Part shown: piece after piece, positions 50,103-59,393 of the stretch
How positions within the stretch are numbered: the stretch's first letter is position 1
Layout of the letters: each line of letters begins with the position of its first letter
From: Geomobilibacter sp964431365
GTDB taxonomy: Bacteria; Desulfobacterota; Desulfuromonadia; Geobacterales; DSM-12255
Reading direction: 5' to 3'
DNA: 64,000 nt
NCBI GenBank assembly: GCA_964431365.1
Contig: CAYSJJ010000005.1
Location: forward strand, 1 to 64,000
The notes under the pieces: generated by a model
The model's database searches: none
Told to the model about the DNA's origin: nothing
What the model saw: the letters and a program-made list of their open reading frames with translations, nothing else
Made by a program: the position numbers and the translations under genes

Positions 50103-50612
50103 ATGAGCCACGCTCAGGCCGAAGAGTTGCCAGAAGATAAAGATCTCGATCTTGGACCCGCCAATGCGGTGATCGACAAGTACTTCCACCTGCCGGGGAA
50201 CCTGATGCCGGTTCTCCAGGGGATCCAGGACGAGTACGGATACGTGCCAAAGCCGACCATCGACCTGGTGGCCGAGCGTCTGAACGTCTATCCGAGCCAG
50301 ATATTCGGGGTCCTCACGTTCTACGCCCAGTTCCACCTGAAGCCGCGGGGCAAGTTCATCATCCGCGTCTGCGTCGGAACCGCCTGTCACGTCCAGGGGG
50401 CTCCCCGGATCGTTGAGACCTTCTTCGACAAGCTGCATATCGGCCATGCCGAAACCACACCGGACCTGCGGTTCACCTTCGAGAAGGTCGCCTGTCTCGG
50501 AGCCTGCGGTATGGCTCCGCTGGCCATGGTCAACGACGACACCTTCGGCAAGATGACCGTCCAGAAGGTCGATGAGATCGTTGCCGACTACAGCCAGCGG
50601 CCAATGAAGTAA
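50103..50612 (+). CDS. nuoE: NADH-quinone oxidoreductase subunit E
   Basis: 169 residues with a thioredoxin-like fold and one [2Fe-2S] cluster. The ligands are Cys90 and Cys95 (VCVGTACHVQ) and Cys131 and Cys135 (CLGACG). It belongs to the NADH-oxidising module with NuoF. Confidence 0.95.
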   Translation: MSHAQAEELPEDKDLDLGPANAVIDKYFHLPGNLMPVLQGIQDEYGYVPKPTIDLVAERLNVYPSQIFGVLTFYAQFHLKPRGKFIIRVCVGTACHVQGAPRIVETFFDKLHIGHAETTPDLRFTFEKVACLGACGMAPLAMVNDDTFGKMTVQKVDEIVADYSQRPMK

Positions 50613-50648
50613 GCAACTCTTCAACAAAACACCAGAGGGCGAATCGCT

Positions 50649-52424
50649 ATGGGTGAAGCAGTAAAGATTCTTATCTGTCAGGGTACCGGTGGGGTATCCG
50701 CAGGCGCGAAAAAGGTCGAGGCCGAGTTCCTGAGAGTCATCAAGGAAAAAGGGGTCGACGCCGTTGTCGGCAAGCGCTGCGATATCGTCAAGACCGGCTG
50801 CCGCGGACTCTGCGCCAACGACGTTCTGGTCGACATCGTCATGCCGGAACTGGGGCGGGTGACCTACGACTTTGTTCTTCCTGAAGAGGTCGAGAAGATC
50901 GTTGACGAGCATATCGTCAACAAGACGGTCATGGAGAAGCGGAAGGCCAAGCCGTACTACAACACCTTCGTCGACCAGCAGATGCGGATCGTCATGTCCG
51001 GCTGCGGTGAGATCGATCCTGAAAGCCTGGACGCCTATCTGGCAGTGGACGGCTTCAAGGCCATCGAGAAGTGCGTCAAGGAGATGAAACCGGCCGAGGT
51101 GACCGAGGAGGTCAAGAAGTCCGGGCTCCGTGGTCGTGGGGGCGGGGGCTTCCCTACCGGCATGAAGTGGTCCTTCTGTGCCGCCTCTCCCGGAGACAAG
51201 AAATACCTGATCTGCAACGCCGACGAAGGTGACCCGGGCGCATTCATGGACCGTTCCATCCTGGAAGGCGACCCCTACTGCGTCATCGAGGGGATGATGA
51301 TCGCCGCCTATGCCATCGGCTGCTATGCAGGCTACGTCTATGTCCGTGCCGAGTATCCGCTGGCCATCGAACGTCTGCAGAAGGCCCTCGATACCTGCTA
51401 TGAAAAGGGGTGGCTCGGCAAGAACATCCAGGGCTGGGGGATGGATTTCGACCTCAGGATCAAGAAGGGTGCCGGTGCCTTCGTCTGCGGCGAAGAGACC
51501 GCGCTCATGGCCTCCATCGAAGGGGAACGGGGGATGCCCCGTCCGCGTCCGCCATTCCCGGCGGTCAAGGGTCTCTGGGCCAAGCCGACCAACATCAACA
51601 ACGTCGAGACGTTCGCCAACGTCCGCCACATCATTCTTCGCGGTTCCGCCTGGTATGCCTCGCTCGGCACGGAGACCACCAAGGGGACGAAGATCTTCGC
51701 CGTTACCGGCAAGGTGAAGCACACCGGCCTCGTCGAAGTCCCGGCAGGCATGTCGGTCCGTCAGGTCATCTACGACGTCTGCGGCGGCATCCTCAACAAC
51801 CGTAAATTCAAGGCCGTGCAGGCAGGCGGGCCGTCGGGCGGCTGCATCCCCGGCGAGATCCTCGATACGCCGGTCGACTACGACTCGCTGATCAAGGCGG
51901 GCGCCATGATGGGCTCCGGCGGTCTGGTCGTCATGGACGAAACCACCTGCATGGTGGACGTGGCCCGCTTCTTCCTCAGCTTCACCAGGATGGAATCCTG
52001 CGGCAAGTGCGTACCGTGCCGTATCGGCCTGAAGGCGATGCTGGACATCCTGGAGCGGATCACCGAAGGTCGTGGCGAAATGGCCGATATCGAGACCCTG
52101 CAGGAAATGGGGATGACGATCAAGAAGGCCTCCCTCTGCGGTCTCGGCCAGACAGCTCCGAACCCGATCCTTTCGACCATCAAGTATTTCCGCCACGAGT
52201 ACGAGGCCCACATCAACGACAAGCGCTGTCCGTCCAACTGCTGCAAGGAGCTGCTCCTTTGGCAGGTGGTTGAGGATAAGTGTGTCAAGTGCGGTGCCTG
52301 CTTCAAGGCCTGTCCGGTAGATGCCATTGTCTGGGAAAAGGGGCAGATCGCCTTCCTGGACAAGGAGAAGTGCACCAAGTGCAAATCCTGCTACGATGCC
52401 TGCCGTTTCATGGCCATCGAGTAG
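50649..52424 (+). CDS. nuoF: NADH-quinone oxidoreductase subunit F with extra N- and C-terminal Fe-S domains
   Basis: 591 residues, longer than the common ~430. The N-terminal ~110 residues are a thioredoxin-like [2Fe-2S] domain (Cys10, Cys51 and Cys55 are visible). The core has the FMN/NADH loop RGRGGGGFPTGMKW and the [4Fe-4S] ligands ESCGKCVPCRIG. A C-terminal two-cluster ferredoxin domain (CVKCGACFKACP; CTKCKSCYDAC) is added. This plan resembles HndC/HoxF-type hydrogenase diaphorases. Extra clusters could link complex I to ferredoxin pools. Confidence 0.95.
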   Translation: MGEAVKILICQGTGGVSAGAKKVEAEFLRVIKEKGVDAVVGKRCDIVKTGCRGLCANDVLVDIVMPELGRVTYDFVLPEEVEKIVDEHIVNKTVMEKRKAKPYYNTFVDQQMRIVMSGCGEIDPESLDAYLAVDGFKAIEKCVKEMKPAEVTEEVKKSGLRGRGGGGFPTGMKWSFCAASPGDKKYLICNADEGDPGAFMDRSILEGDPYCVIEGMMIAAYAIGCYAGYVYVRAEYPLAIERLQKALDTCYEKGWLGKNIQGWGMDFDLRIKKGAGAFVCGEETALMASIEGERGMPRPRPPFPAVKGLWAKPTNINNVETFANVRHIILRGSAWYASLGTETTKGTKIFAVTGKVKHTGLVEVPAGMSVRQVIYDVCGGILNNRKFKAVQAGGPSGGCIPGEILDTPVDYDSLIKAGAMMGSGGLVVMDETTCMVDVARFFLSFTRMESCGKCVPCRIGLKAMLDILERITEGRGEMADIETLQEMGMTIKKASLCGLGQTAPNPILSTIKYFRHEYEAHINDKRCPSNCCKELLLWQVVEDKCVKCGACFKACPVDAIVWEKGQIAFLDKEKCTKCKSCYDACRFMAIE

Positions 52425-52454
52425 CGTTCAAGATCCGAGGGAACAGAGGTCGCG

Positions 52455-54941
52455 ATGGTAAATCTGACAGTAGACGACAAGCAGGTAACGGTCCCGAGGG
52501 ACTTCACCATCTTTGACGCCGCCAAATCGGTAGGCATCAGGATTCCGATCCTCTGCCACGACAAGAAGCTGCATCCGTTCGGCGGCTGCCGCATGTGTCT
52601 GGTCGAAGTGGAGCAGATGAAGGGGCGTCTCATTCCGGCCTGCACCACGCCGGTCAGCGAAGGGATGATCGTACGGACCACAACGGACGAGATCGTCAAG
52701 GCACGCAAGCTGGTGCTGGAGCTGCTGCTCCTCAAGCACCCGATCGACTGCCCGGTCTGCGACGCTGCAGGGGACTGCGACCTGCAGAATCTGACCTACG
52801 AGTACAAGGTCAATGCCAACCACTTTGTCGACGAGAAGTTCGATTGGCCGATCGACTATGAAAACCCACTCCTGGAACGCGATCAGAACCGCTGCATCCA
52901 CTGCGGCAAGTGTTCGCGGATCTGCGACGAGATCGTCTCCTTCGGTGCCTACTCTTTCATCAACCGCGGCATCGAGGCCAAGATCGGCACCCCGTACGAC
53001 GGCAAGCTGGACTGCGAATACTGCGGCTCCTGCGTCTCGGTCTGCCCGGTTGGCGCGCTCATCGCCCGTCCCTTCAAGTTCAAGGCCCGCTGGTGGGCGC
53101 TGAACAAGGTGAAGAGCGTCTGTTCCTACTGCGGCACCGGCTGCCAGCTGACCCTTGGTGTCAAGGACAACAAGGTCCTTACCACGATCTACGACGAGGA
53201 CCAGGGGTTCCATAACGGACAGCTCTGCACCCGCGGCCGCTTCGCGTACCAGTTCGTCAACAGCGACCAGCGCCTCACCACCCCGCTCATCCGGAAGGGG
53301 AATTCGCTGGTAGCCGCCAGCTGGGACGAGGCACTCGCTCTCATCGCTGAGCGTCTGCAGGGGGCACGGCAGAACCCCGCCTCGGCAGCGGCTCTGGTTT
53401 CTCCGCGTCTGACCAACGAGGAACTCTTCCTTGCCAAGAAGTTCTTTGGCGGCGCCCTGGGGATCGAGGCTATCGATCACTCCGCCGGGTATGCCCATGC
53501 TGCCCTCACGGAAGGACTCAAGGAAAGCCTCGGGCAGACCGCGTCCCCCTCCGTTATCGCCGACATCCAGAAGACCAACCTGCTGCTGGTGATCAAGACC
53601 GATGCCTATGAGACCCACCCGGTCATCGGCTTCGAGATCAACCTGGGGGTCAAGCGGAAGGATGTGGACCTGCGGATCCTCTCCGACAAAAAAGGGAAAC
53701 TGGCGAAACTGCCCAAGGCACAGACCTATCTGCACAAGCCGGGCACCGAGCTCCTGCTGCTCAACGCCCTGGCCAAGGCGATCATCGACGCCGGGCTTGC
53801 CGATGCGTCAGCCCAGGCACTCCCCGGGTTCGACACACTGAAGGGAGCCCTTGCCGACTACACACCGGAAACGGTTGCCGCCTCCTGCGGGGTCGCGGCC
53901 GAGGACATCAAGACCCTGGCTGCCGACTACGCCAAGGCTGAAAAGGCACTCATCCTCCTCCCCGTCGGTCTCGGCTATGTCGGACACGGCAAGGAGCTGG
54001 CACAGGCCGTGGCCAACCTCGTGCTCCTGACCGGCAAGCTCGGCAAGGAAGGTTCCGGTCTCCTGGTCATGGCCGAGAAGAACAACAGCCAGGGCGCCGT
54101 GGATCTCGGCCTCTACCCGGCTGATCCGGCCAAGGGCACTGCGGCGATTCTGGACGGCTGCGCCAACGGCTCTGTCAAGACCCTCTACATCGCCGGCGAA
54201 AACCCGGTGGTTGCCTATCCGGATCGGAAGAAGATCGAGGCCTCCCTGGACAAGGTCGAGTTCCTGGTTGTCCAGGACCTCTTCCTGACCGAGACCGCCC
54301 AGAAGGCCCACGTGGTGCTGCCTGCCTGCTCGTTTGCCGAGAAGGACGGTTCCTTCACCAGCGTCGGCCGGGCCGTGCAACGGGTAAACAGGGCCATCAA
54401 GCCTCTGGGCGAGGCGCGGAGCGATTTCGACATCTTCAAGGCGCTCTTTGCCAAGCTCGGCGCTGAGTCGCCCGTCCAGACCCCGGCAGAAGCCTTTGCC
54501 GCCATCGCCGCCGAGGTCCCTGCCTATGCCGGACTGACCCTGGCCGGGCTGGGCGACACCGGCGTGGTCTACGACGTGAAGTGCGCGCCGAAGCTTGTTG
54601 CCGTCAAAGGGACGCAGCCGGCTACCGAGAGCGGCAAGTTCGCCCTGCTCGGCGGCAGCGCCCTCTATCACAACGGCACCATGTCCCGCTTCGGCGAGGG
54701 ACCGATGCATGTCTGCGCCGATCCCTACGTTGAGCTGGGGCGCGAGGATGCCAAGGCTCTCTCCATCGCTGACGGCGACCTGGTTACCGTGAAGGCCTCC
54801 GCCGGGGAGCTCAGGCTCAAGGCGAAGGTCGGGCTCCGCATGCCGCAGGGGGTGGTGTTCGCACCCTACCACTTCGGCGAGCAGTCACTCAACAGCATCG
54901 TCACCGGGTCAGCCGTGACCTGGGTGAGTATCAGCAAGTAA
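52455..54941 (+). CDS. nuoG: NADH-quinone oxidoreductase subunit G
   Basis: 828 residues. N-terminal [2Fe-2S] (GGCRMCLVE), then a His/Cys cluster (HPIDCPVCDAAGDC), two [4Fe-4S] motifs (CIHCGKCSRIC; CEYCGSCVSVCP) and an additional one (CSYCGTGC). A large molybdopterin-type domain follows, without sign of active cofactor. It extends the electron wire from flavin to NuoB. Confidence 0.95.
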   Translation: MVNLTVDDKQVTVPRDFTIFDAAKSVGIRIPILCHDKKLHPFGGCRMCLVEVEQMKGRLIPACTTPVSEGMIVRTTTDEIVKARKLVLELLLLKHPIDCPVCDAAGDCDLQNLTYEYKVNANHFVDEKFDWPIDYENPLLERDQNRCIHCGKCSRICDEIVSFGAYSFINRGIEAKIGTPYDGKLDCEYCGSCVSVCPVGALIARPFKFKARWWALNKVKSVCSYCGTGCQLTLGVKDNKVLTTIYDEDQGFHNGQLCTRGRFAYQFVNSDQRLTTPLIRKGNSLVAASWDEALALIAERLQGARQNPASAAALVSPRLTNEELFLAKKFFGGALGIEAIDHSAGYAHAALTEGLKESLGQTASPSVIADIQKTNLLLVIKTDAYETHPVIGFEINLGVKRKDVDLRILSDKKGKLAKLPKAQTYLHKPGTELLLLNALAKAIIDAGLADASAQALPGFDTLKGALADYTPETVAASCGVAAEDIKTLAADYAKAEKALILLPVGLGYVGHGKELAQAVANLVLLTGKLGKEGSGLLVMAEKNNSQGAVDLGLYPADPAKGTAAILDGCANGSVKTLYIAGENPVVAYPDRKKIEASLDKVEFLVVQDLFLTETAQKAHVVLPACSFAEKDGSFTSVGRAVQRVNRAIKPLGEARSDFDIFKALFAKLGAESPVQTPAEAFAAIAAEVPAYAGLTLAGLGDTGVVYDVKCAPKLVAVKGTQPATESGKFALLGGSALYHNGTMSRFGEGPMHVCADPYVELGREDAKALSIADGDLVTVKASAGELRLKAKVGLRMPQGVVFAPYHFGEQSLNSIVTGSAVTWVSISK

Positions 54942-54980
54942 CGACTACGCCAAATCTTCACTAAAGGGGAAGAGGATAGA

Positions 54981-56027
54981 ATGGAAATTTTAGGACTGCC
55001 GCTTATCTATTACGGAGCCATGCTTGTGAAGGTGCTCGTGGCCTTTGTCTTTGTCCTTCTGACGGTGGCCTACGCGACGTACGCCGAGCGGAAGATCATC
55101 GGCCACATGCAGGTCCGCCTCGGTCCCATGCGGACCGGCTGGCACGGCCTCCTGCAGCCGATCGCCGACGGCGTGAAGCTCTTCTTCAAGGAAGAGATCG
55201 TCCCGAGCCAGGCCAGCAAGTTTGCATTTCTCATTGCGCCGCTGGCCGCGCTGATCACCGCCTTCATCTCTTTCGCCGTTATCCCCTTCGGCGATACGAT
55301 CGAGGTGTTCGGCTACAAGGTGCCGATGCAGATCGCCGCCGTGGCCGACAACGCCGGCAAGGTCTTCGACATCAACGTCGGGGTCCTCTACATCCTGGGT
55401 ATGGCCTCGCTGGGCGTCTACGGCATCGTCCTCGCCGGCTGGTCATCCAACAGCAAGTACTCGCTCCTGGGGGGGCTCCGCTCATCGGCTCAGATGATCT
55501 CGTACGAACTGGCTGCCGGCCTGGCCATCGTCTGCGTCTTCATGCTCTCCGAGTCGCTCTCCCTGCAGAAGATCGTTGCCGATCAGGCAGGACTCTTCGG
55601 CTGGTACATCTTCCGCAACCCGTTCATGTTCGTTGCAGGGATCATCTTCTTCATCTGCTCCCTGGCCGAAATCAACCGTACCCCCTTCGACCTGCCGGAA
55701 GCGGAGACCGAACTGGTATCCGGTTTCTGCACCGAGTATTCGAGCATGAAGTACGCCATGTTCTTCATGGCAGAGTATGCCAACATGGTCACCGTCTGTG
55801 CCGTTACCACCACCCTCTTCCTGGGCGGCTGGCACGGTCCGCTCCCGCCGGTGCTCAACTTCATCGCCAAAGTCTACTTTTTGATCTTCGTCTGCATGTG
55901 GGTCCGGGCCACCTATCCCCGTTACCGCTACGACCAGCTCATGCGTCTCGGCTGGAAGGTGTTTCTGCCGATCACGCTGCTCCTGATTGTCGGCAACTCC
56001 ATCTGGATCACGCTGTTCCAGCACTGA
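54981..56027 (+). CDS. nuoH: NADH-quinone oxidoreductase subunit H
   Basis: 348 residues with eight membrane helices and the conserved YAERKIIGHMQVRLGP, EINRTPFDLPEAETELVSGF and YSSMKYAMFFMAEY stretches. It joins the quinone chamber to the proton arm. Confidence 0.96.
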   Translation: MEILGLPLIYYGAMLVKVLVAFVFVLLTVAYATYAERKIIGHMQVRLGPMRTGWHGLLQPIADGVKLFFKEEIVPSQASKFAFLIAPLAALITAFISFAVIPFGDTIEVFGYKVPMQIAAVADNAGKVFDINVGVLYILGMASLGVYGIVLAGWSSNSKYSLLGGLRSSAQMISYELAAGLAIVCVFMLSESLSLQKIVADQAGLFGWYIFRNPFMFVAGIIFFICSLAEINRTPFDLPEAETELVSGFCTEYSSMKYAMFFMAEYANMVTVCAVTTTLFLGGWHGPLPPVLNFIAKVYFLIFVCMWVRATYPRYRYDQLMRLGWKVFLPITLLLIVGNSIWITLFQH

Positions 56028-56068
56028 CCCGCACCGGTTGAGACGAAAATTTCTGAGAGGATAAGCCC

Positions 56069-56467
56069 ATGATTACGCCACTGCTGCAAGGCCTGAAAAT
56101 AACCCTGGCGCACATGTTCAAGAAGCCGATCACCCTGCAGTACCCAGATGAGCGGCCCGTGGTCAGACCAAGCTTCCGCGGTCTCCACGCCCTGAAGGTC
56201 TCCCACGATCGGGCGAAATGCGTTGCCTGCTATCTCTGCCCCACCGTCTGTCCGGCCAAGTGCATCACGGTCGAGGCGGGTGAGGATGCCAAGCACGACA
56301 AGTACGCTGCGAAGTACGAAATCGATCTTCTCCGCTGCATTTTCTGCGGCTACTGCGTCGAAGCCTGCCCGGTAGACGCCCTGAAGATGACCGAAGCCTT
56401 CGAACTGGCCAATTACAAACGGGCGGACTTTGTCTTCACGAAAGAGCGACTCTTAGAAAAGAAATAA
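56069..56467 (+). CDS. nuoI: NADH-quinone oxidoreductase subunit I
   Basis: 132 residues with two [4Fe-4S] motifs, CVACYLCPTVCP and CIFCGYCVEACP, that carry clusters N6a and N6b. It is short for the family because the C-terminal tail is brief. Confidence 0.95.
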   Translation: MITPLLQGLKITLAHMFKKPITLQYPDERPVVRPSFRGLHALKVSHDRAKCVACYLCPTVCPAKCITVEAGEDAKHDKYAAKYEIDLLRCIFCGYCVEACPVDALKMTEAFELANYKRADFVFTKERLLEKK

Positions 56468-56477
56468 AGGAGCAGCA

Positions 56478-56981
56478 ATGGAATCGATCTTCTTCACCAT
56501 CGTGGCTGCAGCGGCGATCCTGTTCAGCCTCCTCGTCATCACCTGCAAGAACCCGATCAACAGCGCCCTTTCGCTGGTGATGACCTTCTTCTGCCTGGCG
56601 ACCTTCTACGTGATGCTCGACGCTCCGTTCATGGCAGCCATCCAGGTGATCGTCTATGCAGGCGCGATCATGGTGCTCATAATCTTCGTCATCATGCTCC
56701 TGAACGTCAGGACCGAGTCTGGCCGCCGGACAAGCCACGCACTCTTCATCGGCGGGGCGACCGGGGTATTTCTTCTCTTCCAGACGTTCTACCTCCTGAA
56801 CCGGAGCAGCCTGACCGGCGCCAAGGGTGTGATCGACTCGGCAATGATCCAGCAGGTCGGCCATACCGAACTGATCGGCACGGCCATGTTCACCGAGTTC
56901 CTCCTCCCCTTCGAGGCGGCCTCAATCCTCCTGCTGGCGGCGATTGTCGGTGCCGTCGTACTGTCCAAGAAAAAACTCTAA
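56478..56981 (+). CDS. nuoJ: NADH-quinone oxidoreductase subunit J
   Basis: 167 residues with five membrane helices. It has FYVMLDAPFMAAIQVIVYAGAIMVLIIFVIMLLN, the bent helix typical of the ND6-type subunit. It is a membrane-arm part near the ND4L site. Confidence 0.93.
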   Translation: MESIFFTIVAAAAILFSLLVITCKNPINSALSLVMTFFCLATFYVMLDAPFMAAIQVIVYAGAIMVLIIFVIMLLNVRTESGRRTSHALFIGGATGVFLLFQTFYLLNRSSLTGAKGVIDSAMIQQVGHTELIGTAMFTEFLLPFEAASILLLAAIVGAVVLSKKKL

Positions 56982-56994
56982 CGGGAGACGCGAC

Positions 56995-57297
56995 ATGCTT
57001 GCCCTGCACAACTATCTGATCGTTAGCGCCATTATCTTTGCCATCGGCACCATCGGGGTTCTCACCCGCCGCAACGCCATTGTCATCTTCATGTGCGTGG
57101 AGATGATGCTGAACGCGGTCAACCTGACCTTCATCGCCCTCTCCAAGTACCTGGGGAATCTGGATGGACAGATCTTCGTCTTTTTCGTCATGACCGTTGC
57201 CGCTGCCGAAGCCGCAGTCGGCCTGGCTCTGATGATCGCGTTCTACAAGAATCGCGAGTCCATCGACGTTGAGGATGTCAATCTCCTCAAGTGGTAA
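56995..57297 (+). CDS. nuoK: NADH-quinone oxidoreductase subunit K
   Basis: 100 residues with three helices. The key glutamates are in FMCVEMMLNAVNL and VAAAEAAVGLALMI, as in ND4L. The start at 56995 follows ACGGGAGACG; an earlier in-frame GTG overlaps nuoJ. Confidence 0.95.
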   Translation: MLALHNYLIVSAIIFAIGTIGVLTRRNAIVIFMCVEMMLNAVNLTFIALSKYLGNLDGQIFVFFVMTVAAAEAAVGLALMIAFYKNRESIDVEDVNLLKW

Positions 57298-57343
57298 TGA
57301 ACATTCATAATACCTACGGAATTTTCTGATAAAGGAGTCTGGA

Positions 57344-59350
57344 ATGTTTGAATACGTGTGGCTGATACCGTTCTTTCCGCTTGTCGGGGTGGTCATAAAC
57401 GGCCTCTTTGGGAAGAAGATCAAGAACGAGACCGTGATCGGGGGGCTTGGTACTGCACTTGTGGCCTGCTCATTCCTCGTTTCCGCCGGCATACTCTTCC
57501 AGCTCCTTTCATTGCCGGCTGAACAGCGGGTCTTCGAAAAGACGCTCTTCACCTGGATCCAGGTAGCCCAGTTCAAGGCGGACATCGGCTTCCTGATCGA
57601 TCCCCTTTCGGCCGTGATGATCATGGTCGTTACCGGCGTCGGCTCCCTGATCCACCTCTACTCCATCGGATACATGCATGGCGAGGAAGGGTTCTACCGC
57701 TACTTCACCTACCTGAACCTGTTCACCTTCTCCATGCTTCTCCTGGTGCTCGGCAACAACCTGCTGCTCATGTTCGTCGGCTGGGAAGGGGTCGGTCTCT
57801 GTTCCTACCTCCTGATCGGCTATTACTTCCACAAGAAGTCTGCCGGCGACGCAGGGAAGAAGGCGTTCGTCATGAACCGGGTCGGTGACTTCGGCTTCCT
57901 GCTCGGCCTCTTTACCCTCTTCTGGTACCTGGGGAGCACGAACAACATCTGGACCATCAACTTCAGGGAACTGGCCCAGGCTTCCCATCTCCTGCCGGTT
58001 GGCGGGGTGGTGACCGCCGTGACGCTCTGCTTCTTCCTGGGCGCCACCGGTAAATCGGCCCAGATCCCGCTCTATACCTGGCTCCCTGACGCCATGGAAG
58101 GCCCGACCCCGGTCTCCGCCCTCATCCATGCCGCCACCATGGTTACCGCCGGCGTCTACATGATCGGCCGCCTGAACTTCGTCTTCATCAAGTCGCCGGA
58201 AACCATGCTGGTCATTGCCTGCGTCGGTGCCGCAACCGCCATCTTCGCTGCCACCATCGGTACTGCCCAGAACGATATCAAGCGGGTCCTGGCCTACTCG
58301 ACCGTCTCCCAGCTCGGCTTCATGTTCCTTGCCATGGGCGTTGGCGCCTTTACCGCCGGTATCTTCCACCTGATGACCCACGCCTTCTTCAAGGCCTGCC
58401 TCTTCCTCGGTTCCGGCTCGGTCATCCACGCCATGCACCATGCCCTGCACCACGCACATTCCCATGACGATCCGCAGGACATGCGGAACATGGGTGGGCT
58501 GAAGTCCAAGATGCCGGTCACCTTCCTGACCTTCCTGGTATCGACCATCGCCATTGCCGGTATCCCGGGCTTCTCCGGCTTCTTCTCCAAGGATGAGATC
58601 CTCTGGCAGGCGTTCAGCAATCCGTTCCACGGCAGCCTGAACATCGTCCTCTGGGGCACCGGCGCCGTTGCCGCCGGCTTCACCGCCTTCTACATGTTCC
58701 GCCTGGTCTTCATGACCTTCTTCGGCGACTGCCGGATCAACCCCAAGGCCAAGGACCACCTGCATGAGTCGCCGGCGGTCATCACCATCCCGCTCATCGT
58801 CCTCGGCTTCCTGGCCCTTGTTGGCGGTTATGTCGGCATCCCCAAGGTAATCGGCGAGCTGTTCGGCGGCATCCCCAACTACTTTGAGCACTGGCTGGCT
58901 CCGGTCTTCGAGATCTCCGAAGAGTTCGTGAAGCAGAACGCCCACGCTGCCGGCCACCATGGGGCCGCCCTCGAATGGGGGCTCATGGGGACCTCGGTCG
59001 TCATCGCGGTAATCGGGATCAGTATCGCCTTTGCCCTCTATGTTGTGTCCCCGCAGATCCCGGCCAAGTTCACCTCCGCCTTCCCTGCGCTGCACCGGGC
59101 GGTATACAACAAATGGTACATCGACGAGATCTATGACTTCATCTTCGTCAATCCCTGCAAGGCATTCGGCAATTTCCTCTGGAAAGGGTTCGACGTGCTG
59201 GTGGTCGACGGCATCGTCAACGGCGTCGCCAAGGTGATAATGGGGACCAGCGCCGGCATGAAAGGCCTTCAGTCCGGTTATGTCCACAACTATGCCTTCG
59301 GTATGGCCGCTGGTGTAGTGGCGATCCTCGCCTTCTACCTCTTTCGCTGA
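57344..59350 (+). CDS. nuoL: NADH-quinone oxidoreductase subunit L
   Basis: 668 residues of the distal antiporter-like pump. It has VGWEGVGLCSYLLIGYYFHK, PLYTWLPDAMEGPTPVSALIHAATMV, TQNDIKRVLAYSTVSQLGFM-type pattern and a His-rich loop HAMHHALHHAHSHDD. A long amphipathic helix closes the C-terminus. Confidence 0.95.
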   Translation: MFEYVWLIPFFPLVGVVINGLFGKKIKNETVIGGLGTALVACSFLVSAGILFQLLSLPAEQRVFEKTLFTWIQVAQFKADIGFLIDPLSAVMIMVVTGVGSLIHLYSIGYMHGEEGFYRYFTYLNLFTFSMLLLVLGNNLLLMFVGWEGVGLCSYLLIGYYFHKKSAGDAGKKAFVMNRVGDFGFLLGLFTLFWYLGSTNNIWTINFRELAQASHLLPVGGVVTAVTLCFFLGATGKSAQIPLYTWLPDAMEGPTPVSALIHAATMVTAGVYMIGRLNFVFIKSPETMLVIACVGAATAIFAATIGTAQNDIKRVLAYSTVSQLGFMFLAMGVGAFTAGIFHLMTHAFFKACLFLGSGSVIHAMHHALHHAHSHDDPQDMRNMGGLKSKMPVTFLTFLVSTIAIAGIPGFSGFFSKDEILWQAFSNPFHGSLNIVLWGTGAVAAGFTAFYMFRLVFMTFFGDCRINPKAKDHLHESPAVITIPLIVLGFLALVGGYVGIPKVIGELFGGIPNYFEHWLAPVFEISEEFVKQNAHAAGHHGAALEWGLMGTSVVIAVIGISIAFALYVVSPQIPAKFTSAFPALHRAVYNKWYIDEIYDFIFVNPCKAFGNFLWKGFDVLVVDGIVNGVAKVIMGTSAGMKGLQSGYVHNYAFGMAAGVVAILAFYLFR

Positions 59351-59393
59351 GTGACACGAAACACTTTTACTTGCTGATAAAGGAGCAGATTCA

